DNA of 32,818 nt from CAZIPN01 sp964541225 (lineage in GTDB: Bacteria > Actinomycetota > Coriobacteriia > Anaerosomatales > JAAXUF01). Both the position numbers and the translations under genes were made by a program. The DNA lies in contig CAZIPN010000024.1 of NCBI GenBank assembly GCA_964541225.1, forward strand, positions 1-32,818, in the 5' to 3' direction. Shown here piece by piece: positions 22,671 through 31,611 of the stretch; positions within the stretch are counted from its first letter, which is position 1; the number at the start of each line of letters is the position of its first letter. The notes beneath the pieces were generated by a model. It did not search any database. It was not told the origin of the DNA and was given only the letters and a program-made list of their open reading frames with translations.

Positions 22671-23981
22671 ATGCCAGTCGGTCACACACCACAAGCTGCG
22701 GAACCTGAATCGAGCACCACAAGGGACCTTGGCGTCGCCGTCGACCTCGGCACAACGCACATCCGGGCATCTCTCTGGGACCGGGACACTGGTGAGAATC
22801 TACGCGGAGCCCTCGTCCCAAATCTCCAGATGCGCTTTGGAAAGGACGTCCTTGCTCGGCTCGCGGCGGCAGCAGAGTCCTCGGCACAAGCAGAGGAAGT
22901 CAGCATGCTTGCGCAAGACGCGATTGGAGCTGCGATCCGAGACGTGTGCGCCGGCGCGGGAGTTCGAGCGCTCGACGTCTGCCACGTGGCTATTGTCGGC
23001 AACACGGCGATGCTGGCCCTTCTCACGCGCGAAGGCTACGCGAATCTCCTCAACCCTGACTCATGGAATCGCGAGATCGAGTGCGTCTTCGCAGATCCGG
23101 CGAGCGTGTGCGCGTCATGGGGGCTAAGGGCCGACTGCCACATCGACGTCGTGCAGCCGCTCGCCGGATTCGTGGGCTCCGACCTCCTGGCAGGCGTCTT
23201 GGCGACAGAGCTTGAGAAGGGTCCGGCCGGTTCGTTGCTCATCGATTTCGGCGCGAACAGCGAAATCGCTCTGTGGGACGGCAGTCAACTGTGGGCGACC
23301 TCGACAGCGGGGGGGCCCGCGTTTGAATGGTGTGGCATCCACGACGGGATGCCTGCAGAACCCGGAGCGATCTGGCGCATGAAGCGCGTATCGACCGGGA
23401 CTGGCTTTCGGTCAGAAGTCATAGGCAACACGGAGCCCAAAGGCATATGTGCATCAGGTCTCGTCGATGCAATCGCCTATCTGGTCGAGGCCGGCACCTT
23501 GTCGATCGCCGGGCAGCCATCGGGAACCGCCAAGGGAAAGAACCGCATAGCACTGACTGAAGAGGAGACCGTCGTTGTCGATCGCCGAAGCGTCGATGCG
23601 TTCCAGCGTGCAAAAGCGGGGGTTGCTGCGGCAACTCAGTGTCTTGTGGCCGGCGCGGGAATGAGGGTGTCCGACATCCAGCACGTATGCGCTGGTGGCG
23701 AGTTTGGCAGCAGCCTCGACATCCGAAATGCAATTTCTGTCGGTCTGCTTCCACCGGTCGATCCGACTGCGGTGAGCCTATGCGGCAACACCGCGCTCGC
23801 CGGTTGTGGGTTGATCCTTCGTGGCAAGTCAGAAGCCGCTTCCCTGCAGCGAGAGCATGTGAACGTCGTCAACATGTCCTATCTATCGGAGTACGAGGAA
23901 GTCTTCATCGACAACCTGTTCCTGCGACCATGGGGAACCGGCCCCCAGCTGACTGCTGAGCCCGGCGATGCCGATGTTTGA
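22671..23981 (+). CDS. Corrinoid-protein reductive activator, ASKHA/DUF4445 type, lacking the ferredoxin domain
   Basis: A 436-aa protein. LGVAVDLGTTHIRASLWD (about residues 20-37) opens an actin-like ATPase fold; VAIVGNTAMLALL, LLIDFGANSEIALWDG and CASGLVDAIAYLVEAG follow, and HVCAGGEFGSSLDI with the GLLPP segment belongs to the C-terminal domain of RACo-type activators. Those enzymes use ATP to re-reduce inactive Co(II) corrinoid to Co(I). The usual N-terminal [2Fe-2S] ferredoxin domain is absent; only about 19 unstructured residues precede the ATPase, so electrons must come from another protein. ATG 22671 has GGGGGCGAG just before it. The corrinoid gene overlaps its end. Confidence 0.85.
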   Translation: MPVGHTPQAAEPESSTTRDLGVAVDLGTTHIRASLWDRDTGENLRGALVPNLQMRFGKDVLARLAAAAESSAQAEEVSMLAQDAIGAAIRDVCAGAGVRALDVCHVAIVGNTAMLALLTREGYANLLNPDSWNREIECVFADPASVCASWGLRADCHIDVVQPLAGFVGSDLLAGVLATELEKGPAGSLLIDFGANSEIALWDGSQLWATSTAGGPAFEWCGIHDGMPAEPGAIWRMKRVSTGTGFRSEVIGNTEPKGICASGLVDAIAYLVEAGTLSIAGQPSGTAKGKNRIALTEEETVVVDRRSVDAFQRAKAGVAAATQCLVAGAGMRVSDIQHVCAGGEFGSSLDIRNAISVGLLPPVDPTAVSLCGNTALAGCGLILRGKSEAASLQREHVNVVNMSYLSEYEEVFIDNLFLRPWGTGPQLTAEPGDADV

Positions 23982-24639
23982 TTCCGTGATCGAGGCCTAC
24001 AACCACGCCGTCTTTGACACCGACCGTGACCAAGCTCTCGAAGTGGTCCACAACGCAGTGGCAGCCGGCATCTCCCCTGAAGAGATTGTCTTCCAAGTCG
24101 TCTTGCCAGCGATGGACCAGATGATCAGGTCACTCGAACAGGAGGGCGGTATCAGCCTGGCGCAACACTACGTTGCTGCTCAAATAGCAGACGCCGTCAC
24201 CAGCGAAATGCTCACGAAGTTTGTGAATGCTCCGGAGATCGTGGGCCACGTCATCATGGGAACTGCCGAAGGCGACCTGCATTCGCTGGGCAAACGCATA
24301 GTGACCGGCACTCTGAAGGCTCGCATGATTGAAGTGACCGATCTCGGCGTCAATGTCGCCCCCGAGCGCTTCGTTGAAGAGGCACTCGCGCATGACGCCC
24401 CCATCATCGCCATCTCCGCGATGATGGTGCATACGGCCAGAGGCGAACGCGGCTGCAAGAGAGTTCGCGACATACTCGATGAGCAGCACCTCGGCGGCAA
24501 GATCAAGATCATCGTGGGCGGGGCTCCCTATCGATTCGATCCCGATCTGTATTGGTCGGTAGGGGCCGACGCATGGGCCGAGGACGGCGTGTCCGCCGGG
24601 AAAGTCATCGCCGACATGCTTGCCAAGGAGCACTCATGA
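23968..24639 (+). CDS. Methyltransferase cognate corrinoid protein
   Basis: A 223-aa cobalamin-binding protein of the MtaC/MtvC/MtmC group, which shuttles a methyl group between two methyltransferases. The N-terminal helical cap (residues 1-90) precedes a Rossmann-like B12 domain with the cobalt-ligand motif D103-L-H105-S-L-G108, then MIEVTDLGVNVAPERFVEEA and IIVGGAPYRFDP. His105 would be the lower axial ligand. The start ATG overlaps the activator gene by 14 bp (a second in-frame ATG lies two codons on), and its TGA overlaps the methyltransferase ATG as ATGA. Confidence 0.93.
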   Translation: MPMFDSVIEAYNHAVFDTDRDQALEVVHNAVAAGISPEEIVFQVVLPAMDQMIRSLEQEGGISLAQHYVAAQIADAVTSEMLTKFVNAPEIVGHVIMGTAEGDLHSLGKRIVTGTLKARMIEVTDLGVNVAPERFVEEALAHDAPIIAISAMMVHTARGERGCKRVRDILDEQHLGGKIKIIVGGAPYRFDPDLYWSVGADAWAEDGVSAGKVIADMLAKEHS

Positions 24640-25682
24640 CCACAGGAGTCGAGCGACTCACTGCTGCTGTCACTGGCAAGCCGGCAGACCGCATCCCTGT
24701 GTTCTGCAACATGTTCGACCAAGGTGCTCGCGAGCTGAACATGTCGCTGAAGGACTACTACTCCAAAGGAGAGTACGTCGCCGAAGCCCAACTGTGGATG
24801 CGCGACAGATTCGGCTACGACAACGTCTGGAGCGTCTTCTACGCTGGCAAAGAAGCCGAGTTGTTCGGATCGCACACGATGCGCTTCGCGCCCGACGGCC
24901 CGCCAAATGTTGAGGACTTCGTAATCCAATCAGACGCCGACATCAGTCAACTTGAGGTCCCCACCAACATCCTCAATCACCCGGGCTTCCAAGAGCAGCG
25001 CACCTGCATGGACATCCTGGCGCGCGAAGCCAAAGGGAAGCATGTCATTTGCGCCTACGTCACGGGCAGCATGTCCCTCGCGCCACTGCTGATGGGCATG
25101 GACAAGTGGATGGAGCTGCTCTTCCTGGGCGACCCTGGTCTGCGCGAAGAAATGCTGGCGAAATCCCACGAGTTTCTCGTAGAAGAAGCGATGGCGTATC
25201 GCGAGCTTGGCGCAGACCTCATCGTCTACACGAACCCGCTGGGATCGACAGACTTCGTCCCTATGAAGTTCTTTCTCGAGCATTCACTGCCCTGGATTGA
25301 GAAAGATATGCAGGCGATTGGAACCGAAGGGGTCGTCTACTATGGCGGTGGCGCGCGCATCAACAGCATCATTGATGCAACACGCGAGCGCACCGGAATC
25401 GGCATCTGGTACCTGAGCCCTCTCGACGACCTGGCCGAGGGAAAGCGCATCGTTGGCGCCAAGAACCTGACGTGCGGTGGCATCAACGACATCAAGCTCA
25501 TGGGCTGGTCGAAGTACGAGATCCGGCAGGAAGTGAAGAGACTACTCGCCGAGGGCATGCCCGGCGGGCCTTACTTGTTCGGAACGGGGATGGTGCCCTA
25601 CAACGTGCCCGACGAGAGTATCGCCATCATGCTCGAGGCCGTGTATGAGCACGGGCGCCTGAACGGAGACACATCGCTGTGA
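24636..25682 (+). CDS. Uroporphyrinogen-decarboxylase-family corrinoid methyltransferase
   Basis: A 348-aa TIM-barrel protein of the UroD/MtaA superfamily, presumably moving a methyl group to or from the adjacent corrinoid protein. Start ATG 24636 has AAGGAG 5 nt upstream and overlaps the corrinoid stop. The fold is seen in GKPADRIPVF, GADLIVYTNPLG, and the C-terminal EVKRLLAEGMPGGPYLFGTG. MtaA-type enzymes bind zinc through HxC plus a later Cys; here the matching places read YYGGGA and FGTGMVP, so those ligands are missing, while a Cys occurs in LTCGGIND. The context (activator, corrinoid protein) resembles O-demethylase clusters, but substrate cannot be assigned and no second methyltransferase is present. 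Confidence 0.85.
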   Translation: MTTGVERLTAAVTGKPADRIPVFCNMFDQGARELNMSLKDYYSKGEYVAEAQLWMRDRFGYDNVWSVFYAGKEAELFGSHTMRFAPDGPPNVEDFVIQSDADISQLEVPTNILNHPGFQEQRTCMDILAREAKGKHVICAYVTGSMSLAPLLMGMDKWMELLFLGDPGLREEMLAKSHEFLVEEAMAYRELGADLIVYTNPLGSTDFVPMKFFLEHSLPWIEKDMQAIGTEGVVYYGGGARINSIIDATRERTGIGIWYLSPLDDLAEGKRIVGAKNLTCGGINDIKLMGWSKYEIRQEVKRLLAEGMPGGPYLFGTGMVPYNVPDESIAIMLEAVYEHGRLNGDTSL

Positions 25683-27961
25683 ACGGGAAAGGCGAGATCC
25701 TCTCCAAACAAGCCGAGGAGAAACACTCGGACCATCTGTGGATCGCCCAAAGCCTGGATCGAGTCAACCGGGCCATCTTGGCAACAGATGACCTCGAACA
25801 GATGATGCACGATGTGCTCGGCGTCGTTCTCGAACTGCTCGACTGCGACCGCGCATGGTTGTTCTACCCGTGCGATCCCGACGCGCCGACATTCCAGGTC
25901 CCAATGGAGGTCACCAAACCCGAATACCCCGGTGCCGGAATACTCACCGAAGGGGTGCCTCTGCCTCGTGACATGGCCGAGAACCTGCGAGAGGCACTTG
26001 AGTCCGACGAGCCCGTGACCTTCGTCGCCGGAACGCACCGGCCAGTGAACAAGGTCAGCGCCGAGCGATTTGGCGTGCAGTCGATGATGATCAGTGCGCT
26101 CTACCCCAAACCGGGCAGCCCGTGGGCGTTCGGACTGCACCAATGTTCTCGCCCGCGGGTTTGGACTGCCGAGGAACGCGGGCTCTTCAAGGAAATCGGC
26201 TGGCGGCTGACGGATGCGCTGACCAGCCTGCTTGCCCATCGGGAACTGAAGCGAAGCGAAGCCGAGTACCGACGCATCGTCGACACGGCCAACGAGGGTA
26301 TTTGGGTGCTCGGACCTGACCTTGTGACCACATTCGTCAACGCACGGGCGTCCGAGATCCTCGGCTACTCCGCCGAGGAGTTGATTGGCCGACCGCTCGT
26401 CGATTTCATGTTCGAAGAAGACGTGCCGGATTACATGCACAAGATCGAGAGTCGTCGCCAGGGCGCCTCTGAGAACTACGAGCGTCGCTTTCGGCACAAG
26501 GACGGCACGGTCATCTGGACGCTCGTCGCCGCCACGCCCATCTTCGATGATGACGGAAGCTTCGTCGGCACCTTTGGCATGCTCACAGATATTACGCACC
26601 GCAAGCTGGTCGAACAGGCGCTCAGGGAACGCGAACGAGAGTACCGCACCTTGGTGGAGAACATCCCTGATCTGATCGCGCGCTACAACCGGGACTTGCA
26701 GCGGATCTACGTGAACCCCGCCTGGGAGACGGCGAGTGGTCTTGCCGCAAACAAGGTCATCGGTCTGTCTGCAGTCGACGCGGCCAAGACCCCGAACGTC
26801 GTGATCAGCAAGGAGCACGCGGACAAGATTCGCGAGGTCTTCGAGACCGGGACATCCCAGGAGATGGAACTCGCTTGGACCAATGTCGCCTCGCAGACTC
26901 TTTCCATGCAGTACACGCTCGTGCCTGAGCACGATGAGTCGGGGGATGTGACGAGCGTCTTGTCGGTCGGGCACGACATCACTGAGCGCCAGCAAGCGGA
27001 AGACGCGCTGCGTGAAGCCGCTCGCTACTCGCGCAACTTGATCGAGGCGGCGCTCGATCCGTTCGTCACTGTAGGTCCTGACGGCAAGATCGCTGACGTC
27101 AACCGCGCGATGGAGCAAGCCACGGGCAAGCCTCGCGAGAAGCTCATCGGATCTGACTTCGCCCGCTGCTTCACTGAACCCGCTCTGGCGAACACCGGAT
27201 TCCGCAAGGTCCTCGAAGATGGCTCTGTGCGCGACTACCCTCTCACCCTGCGAGGTACCTCGGGCAGCACGATCGACGTGCTCTACAACGCAACCACCTA
27301 CGTCGACGATGCCGGCGAGATTCAAGGCGTGTTTGCAGTGGCTCGCGACATGACGCTGCTTGAGCAGGCCGAGACCGAGACCCGGAACGTGCTTCTGGAG
27401 ATGGTCGAGGCAATCTCGCTCACGATTGAGAAACGGGATCCATACACATCGGGTCACCAGAAGCGCGTCGCGGAACTCGCCTCGGCGATGGCCGAAGAAA
27501 TGGGGCTGGCGCCGGCCATTGTTGAGGGCGTGCACCTCGGCGGCATGATCCACGACATTGGCAAGATATACGTTCCTGCCGAGATCCTCTCAAGACCAGG
27601 CAGTCTCTCGCCTTCGGAGTGGCAGATCATCCAGACGCATCCGGCGGTGGGTGCCGAGATCGTTCACGGAGTGCACGCTCCGTGGCCCATCGAGGAGATG
27701 ATCCACCAGCATCACGAGCGCCTGGACGGCTCTGGCTACCCGCGTGGCCTGAAAGGCGACCAGATCCTGCTCGAATCACGCATCCTCGCCGTAGCCGATA
27801 TCGTGGAAGCGATGGCGTCGCACCGGCCGTATCGGCCAGCCCTTGGCACCGAGCGGGCGCTGCAAGAAGTCGTCAACGGAAGCGGCACGCTCTTCGACAA
27901 GCGAGCCGTGGACGCGTGCGTCTCGCTCTTCACGAAGCAGGGTTTCGAGTTCAGCTCGTAG
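25679..27961 (+). CDS. GAF-PAS-PAS-PAS-HD-GYP cyclic-di-GMP phosphodiesterase
   Basis: A 760-aa cytoplasmic sensor. A GAF-like domain (about residues 20-185) is followed by three PAS domains beginning near 195, 320 and 450, linked by short coiled coils (VEQALREREREYR, AEDALREAARY), then an HD-GYP domain from about 570. Catalytic elements are present: GHQKRVAELA, HDIGK (about 622), HHERLDGSGYP (GYP about 687). It should hydrolyse cyclic di-GMP in answer to signals sensed by GAF/PAS. The GTG start overlaps the methyltransferase TGA (GTGA), so it is translated with the corrinoid genes and may sense their substrate or redox state. Confidence 0.92.
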   Translation: MNGKGEILSKQAEEKHSDHLWIAQSLDRVNRAILATDDLEQMMHDVLGVVLELLDCDRAWLFYPCDPDAPTFQVPMEVTKPEYPGAGILTEGVPLPRDMAENLREALESDEPVTFVAGTHRPVNKVSAERFGVQSMMISALYPKPGSPWAFGLHQCSRPRVWTAEERGLFKEIGWRLTDALTSLLAHRELKRSEAEYRRIVDTANEGIWVLGPDLVTTFVNARASEILGYSAEELIGRPLVDFMFEEDVPDYMHKIESRRQGASENYERRFRHKDGTVIWTLVAATPIFDDDGSFVGTFGMLTDITHRKLVEQALREREREYRTLVENIPDLIARYNRDLQRIYVNPAWETASGLAANKVIGLSAVDAAKTPNVVISKEHADKIREVFETGTSQEMELAWTNVASQTLSMQYTLVPEHDESGDVTSVLSVGHDITERQQAEDALREAARYSRNLIEAALDPFVTVGPDGKIADVNRAMEQATGKPREKLIGSDFARCFTEPALANTGFRKVLEDGSVRDYPLTLRGTSGSTIDVLYNATTYVDDAGEIQGVFAVARDMTLLEQAETETRNVLLEMVEAISLTIEKRDPYTSGHQKRVAELASAMAEEMGLAPAIVEGVHLGGMIHDIGKIYVPAEILSRPGSLSPSEWQIIQTHPAVGAEIVHGVHAPWPIEEMIHQHHERLDGSGYPRGLKGDQILLESRILAVADIVEAMASHRPYRPALGTERALQEVVNGSGTLFDKRAVDACVSLFTKQGFEFSS

Positions 27962-28003
27962 CGTCCTGTTCGCTCCGACCACTCTGGGACTACCGTTGCT
28001 CGG

Positions 28004-28018
28004 CGAGAACCGTTCTCG
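28004..28018. repeat. 15-bp palindrome
   Basis: CGAGAAC and GTTCTCG flank a single C in the 160-bp gap after the HD-GYP gene. It may be an operator for the following gene or part of a weak hairpin; no T-run follows. Confidence 0.3.
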
Positions 28019-28121
28019 GCACGCGGCGGTTCTGTGGCCCCAATGGCCGACCGTCACACGCCGTGGGTATAGGCCCACTATCGAGACCATGGCTTGGGGG
28101 CCGTGCTCAAGGGGAGGAACA

Positions 28122-28571
28122 ATGGACACCACTCAGCTAGACACATCAACCGAAGCGACGATCGAGAGACTCCAACGCCGCATCGAGAAACTCAAGCAGC
28201 GCCAGAGGGTCGCAAGAGAGAACGTTGCTCGCTTCCACAAGCTCGACTTCGAGGCCTGGAACAAGAAGGACTGGAAGCTGTTCGGCGACCTTCACACCGG
28301 AAACGTGCGCGTCGTCGAAGGATCGATGGTCACGAACGGTCGAGACGCTCATGTGCAGACCATGCAGGCGATGCTGGCTTCCACGGATAGCCAGATCCGC
28401 TCCCACGACGTCGTGTTCGGCAGTGGAGAGTGGACGTGCTGCGTGGCAACCGCAGTGGATCGCAACGCGGCCGGAGAAGAGCGCAACTCGTCCGTCTGCA
28501 CCGTCGCTCGATGGCGAGACGGAAGAATCGCCGAGGAATACCTGTTCGTGGGCGCACGCCCCGAAGGGTAG
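28122..28571 (+). CDS. SnoaL-like/NTF2-fold protein
   Basis: A 149-aa soluble protein. Residues 1-40 form a charged helix, probably a coiled coil (ATIERLQRRIEKLKQRQRV). The rest has the SnoaL-type pattern: KKDWKLFGDLHTGNVRVVEG, RDAHVQTMQAML, then TCCVATAV and CTVARWRDGRIAEEYLFVG. Such proteins bind small hydrophobic ligands or act as cyclases or isomerases; no catalytic residues can be assigned. GGGGAGG precedes the ATG. It stands alone between the HD-GYP gene and a convergent regulator. Confidence 0.75.
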   Translation: MDTTQLDTSTEATIERLQRRIEKLKQRQRVARENVARFHKLDFEAWNKKDWKLFGDLHTGNVRVVEGSMVTNGRDAHVQTMQAMLASTDSQIRSHDVVFGSGEWTCCVATAVDRNAAGEERNSSVCTVARWRDGRIAEEYLFVGARPEG

Positions 28572-28598
28572 TCCCGGACACTCGAAACGCACCGCTTC

Positions 28599-29225
28599 CT
28601 AGAAGAGTCCTCGCCGCATGCAGATGGCGACGGCGTGCGCACGGTCGCGCGCGCCAAGACGCTCAAATGCCCGAGACAAGTGCGTCTTCACTGTCTCAGA
28701 CTTGATCTTCAAGCGATCTGCAATAGCCGCGTTGGTCATGCCTTGAGCGGCGAGCCGCAAGACGTCGAGTTCGCGCACGGTCAGACCGAAGTCGCTCGAA
28801 TGCGAGCCAGCCCGGGAGCTGTGCATCAGAAATCCGCTCACCCCGGGATCGATGTGGCTCCGGCCAGCTGCTACACGTCGTGCCGCGAGTCGAATGTCGT
28901 CGCGCGAAGCACCATCGAGAAGGTAGCCGTGAGCGCCGTGTGAGAGTGCCTCGCGAAACGTGCCCGCGTCGTTGGAAACCGAGAGCACAACGCACTCAGT
29001 GAGTGGACTAAGGTGCCGAAGTTCGCCGACAAGATCGTCGCCCTTCTCCCCATCGATCCGCGAATCAACAACGGCCACGTCGGGTGTTTGGGATTGCACG
29101 GTGGCCTTGGCTGCACCGGTGGTAGCAGCCGTGCCGATGACTTCGAAGTCCTTGTCGGCTTCGAGCACGGCGCGAAGACCATCAACGACCAGCGGACGAT
29201 CGCTCACGATGAGCGTCCGGATCAC
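28599..29225 (-). CDS. Orphan NarL/LuxR-family response regulator with degenerate receiver
   Basis: A 208-aa regulator. The receiver (residues 1-120) keeps the phosphoacceptor Asp54 (VAVVDSRIDG) but has Ser8-Asp9 where an Asp pair is usual, and the conserved Lys is Asp104 (GYLLDGAS instead of GYLLKDAS). These changes suggest weak or no phosphorylation control. The C-terminal LuxR helix-turn-helix (LTVRELDVLRLAAQGMTNAAIADRL, split here across about 145-170, then ETVKTHLSRAFERLG) is intact. GTG 29225 follows GGAAGGAG. No kinase gene adjoins it. Confidence 0.88.
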   Translation of the reverse strand: MIRTLIVSDRPLVVDGLRAVLEADKDFEVIGTAATTGAAKATVQSQTPDVAVVDSRIDGEKGDDLVGELRHLSPLTECVVLSVSNDAGTFREALSHGAHGYLLDGASRDDIRLAARRVAAGRSHIDPGVSGFLMHSSRAGSHSSDFGLTVRELDVLRLAAQGMTNAAIADRLKIKSETVKTHLSRAFERLGARDRAHAVAICMRRGLF

Positions 29226-29577
29226 GGCGCCCGTCTCCTTCCTCCCGCGGAGTTGGGCCTCCCCCTCACCGCGTGGGACGTGTCGGCTTCCCCAAGCCGA
29301 TGTGCCAGACTCGTGCGTCCCCCGGAACGGATGGTGCATCTCGGCATCCTCCGCTGACAGGTCCCTCGGTCGCGCGCGACCCACCCGCGCTACCCCCACC
29401 AACACCCGGCCGAGCTAGCCACCAGATAGTTCTTTCCCCCGTCTGAGCGACATCGGACACCCACCTTCACCTGCGTTTTCTCGCATCCCGCCGAGCAGAG
29501 CCGTCGAAACGTACTCCATTCGCGCTATCGGCGCGCCCCAGCGATTCCCCCGATGCACGGGACGTGGGGAATTGAAT
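29226..29577. other. 352-bp divergent intergenic region with a stem-loop
   Basis: No gene is supported. Positions 29283-29300 form a perfect 7-bp stem with a 4-nt loop (TCGGCTT, CCCC, AAGCCGA) in the leader of the response regulator. Promoters for the regulator and the metalloprotease must lie here, but no clear -35/-10 pair was found. Confidence 0.5.
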
Positions 29578-30420
29578 ATGAGCAAAGTCGCCAGGACAGT
29601 AGTTGTTGGGCTTGGTGGGGCAGTCCAAGGTATAGTCCTCTTCCTGATCGCATGCGCGATCATCGCCATGATTCCACCCGTAGTGGTCAGTCTTGCAAAT
29701 CGTGGAACCGTCGATTTGGACGCCTACCTACCTCACGTTTGCCAAAATCCGTCCTCGGCAGCTCAGGTCAAGGTCGACGGCGCGCCTCAAGAGCAAGCGG
29801 CCGTGCACCAAGCGCTCGAGGAGCTCGTGTGGCCCGTAGATCCCTCGGCATTCAGCGTGAAGGTTGTCCCGAAGCAGCAACTGCCCCCGAACGACATGGG
29901 CATGTACGTCTATCCACAGAGCATCATCTACATCGACGCTGAAGTCGTCGACGATCCCGTGCGTCAGAGTCTGCCTCACGTTCTCGCGCACGAACTCGGC
30001 CACATGGTCGATGCGCAGTACCTCACCGACGATGCAAGAGCTCAGTTCTTGAGGATTCGCGGATTCGCGCCGTCATCCGACTGGACCGGAGGCCCTGGTG
30101 CGGCGTGGGCCACACAGCCGCAGGAAGACTTCGCCGAAGTGTATGCGGCGCTAGACGCGCCGTTCACCGTCTGGACGATCAAGACTGTCGGCGGGCGCAT
30201 ACAGGACCCAGCCGCCATGCAAGATTTCATCGAGCAGTATCAGCCTGGCGCGACCCAGCCGCGCGAGTCGCTGGGCGCCTCGGCTCTCGTGTCCAAGCTT
30301 GGCTCGGTGCTCGACATCGTCAAGAACGACATGTACCTACTTGAGGGCTTGTTCGGCCTCGCTGCGGTCTACGCCTGCACATTTGCCATCAGATCGATGG
30401 GCCACATGCACTGGCTGTAG
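29578..30420 (+). CDS. Membrane-anchored zinc metalloprotease-like protein (HELGH)
   Basis: A 280-aa protein with an N-terminal membrane helix (about residues 8-40), an extracytoplasmic domain and a C-terminal helix (about 252-272). HVLAHELGHMVDA holds the zincin motif HELGH at 138-142, and QEDFAEVYA (182-190) can supply the third zinc ligand, so a metallopeptidase is likely. GGGGA lies about 9 nt before ATG 29578. Substrate unknown. It is convergent with a slipin gene 45 bp away; slipins are often paired with membrane proteases of another class (NfeD), so the proximity is suggestive only. Confidence 0.75.
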   Translation: MSKVARTVVVGLGGAVQGIVLFLIACAIIAMIPPVVVSLANRGTVDLDAYLPHVCQNPSSAAQVKVDGAPQEQAAVHQALEELVWPVDPSAFSVKVVPKQQLPPNDMGMYVYPQSIIYIDAEVVDDPVRQSLPHVLAHELGHMVDAQYLTDDARAQFLRIRGFAPSSDWTGGPGAAWATQPQEDFAEVYAALDAPFTVWTIKTVGGRIQDPAAMQDFIEQYQPGATQPRESLGASALVSKLGSVLDIVKNDMYLLEGLFGLAAVYACTFAIRSMGHMHWL

Positions 30421-30465
30421 GGTTGCGAGGACTTCCCCGAGGTGCTCCTGTTTCGCAGGGCCGCC

Positions 30466-31344
30466 CTATGCGCTCGGAGCAGTCGGCGGCACGTCCGGCT
30501 GCAATCCCGTCGCCGCAGCGATGGCGCTCACATCACCGCTCTCGACGGCGTCGAGCATCAACTTGATGCGCGCCGGGTCAAACTCGAGACTCCCACCCTG
30601 GGGATTGCCGGGCATGAAGATGACGATCTTCTCGTTGTTCTCACTCGAAATATCCTTGATGGTCTGCAGCTCGCGCAGACGCAGAGCGCCCGGAACGGCG
30701 GACATGATGATGGCGGCTTTCGTCACGTTCTTCGAAGCTTCGAGTTCCGCCGACGAGGCGATGATCGTGGCCTCTCTGTTGCGCTCGGCGACCGCTCTTT
30801 GCGCCATCGCACGAACCATGTCCTGTGGCAGTTCAATCTGCTGCATGAGGATCTGATCGATCTGCAGACCCCACGTCTCCACGTCCTTCTCCACGAGTTC
30901 GCGAACGCGCCCGGCGATCTCCTCACGACTCTGCAAGATGGTGTTCATGTCCGACGTGCCGACGATGTCGCGAAGAACGGCCTGAGTCTTCGAAATCGCG
31001 TTGGCGTGGTAGTTCTGCACGCCGAGAACAGCCTTGGGCGCGTCGGTCACTCGGTAGTAGACCACCGCGCCGACCTTGATGTTGATGTTGTCCTTCGTCA
31101 TGACCTCTTGAGGCGGGATCTCGAAGGCAACCTGGCGCGTGTCAACTCGAATGAGCTGCTGATAGCTGAAGTACGGCAGAACAACCGTAAGTCCCGCGTC
31201 GACCGTCTTCTGATACTTGCCCCAGCGCAGAATGACGCCCTTCTCGTACTGCTTGATGATCTTCACGCACGGCAAAATGACGAACAGCATGAACAGAATG
31301 AAGAAGACAAAGAGAGTGCCCAGAAAACCAAGAACGACGCCCAT
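30466..31344 (-). CDS. Slipin (SPFH/band 7 membrane protein)
   Basis: A 292-aa stomatin-like protein. One membrane helix at residues about 3-27 precedes the SPFH domain (QYEKGVILRWGKYQKTVDAGL, EVMTKDNINIKVGAVVYYRV) and a coiled-coil region rich in Ala and Glu (AMAQRAVAERNREATIIASSAELEAS, split across 178-203). It ends with an Ala/Pro-rich tail. Such proteins form large oligomers that organise membrane microdomains and control proteases. ATG 31344 has GGAGGGG upstream. No nfeD neighbour is present. Confidence 0.92.
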   Translation of the reverse strand: MGVVLGFLGTLFVFFILFMLFVILPCVKIIKQYEKGVILRWGKYQKTVDAGLTVVLPYFSYQQLIRVDTRQVAFEIPPQEVMTKDNINIKVGAVVYYRVTDAPKAVLGVQNYHANAISKTQAVLRDIVGTSDMNTILQSREEIAGRVRELVEKDVETWGLQIDQILMQQIELPQDMVRAMAQRAVAERNREATIIASSAELEASKNVTKAAIIMSAVPGALRLRELQTIKDISSENNEKIVIFMPGNPQGGSLEFDPARIKLMLDAVESGDVSAIAAATGLQPDVPPTAPSA

Positions 31345-31379
31345 TGCGCATCCCCTCCGCAGATTCGGTGTGTGCCGAG

Positions 31380-31385
31380 AACATA
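31380..31385 (-). promoter_or_regulatory. Possible extended -10 of the slipin gene
   Basis: Minus-strand TGCTATGTT lies about 36 nt before the start codon. No good -35 was seen. Confidence 0.3.
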
Positions 31386-31611
31386 GCAGAGCGCGCGCAT
31401 CCAGTGGACGACCACGCTGAGAATCACTGCCGGGAGGCGGCACCCGCACCACGCTCAATGCCGAGGCGCCCAGCCGAACCGCCGACAACCCCCGCACTTC
31501 GGGGCCGTTCATGCGGACACACCGCCATCCTCAGAGTAGAATTCCAGTGGCCGAACCTGACGCAGAACACGAAGCTGTTCGCGCGGGACCTGGAAGGGAT
31601 GGGCGATATCT

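Noticed and set aside
25598..27553. A 651-codon open frame on the minus strand
   Set aside because: It is the antisense shadow of the GAF-PAS-HD-GYP gene; GC-rich codon bias keeps the opposite strand open. Its product resembles no family.
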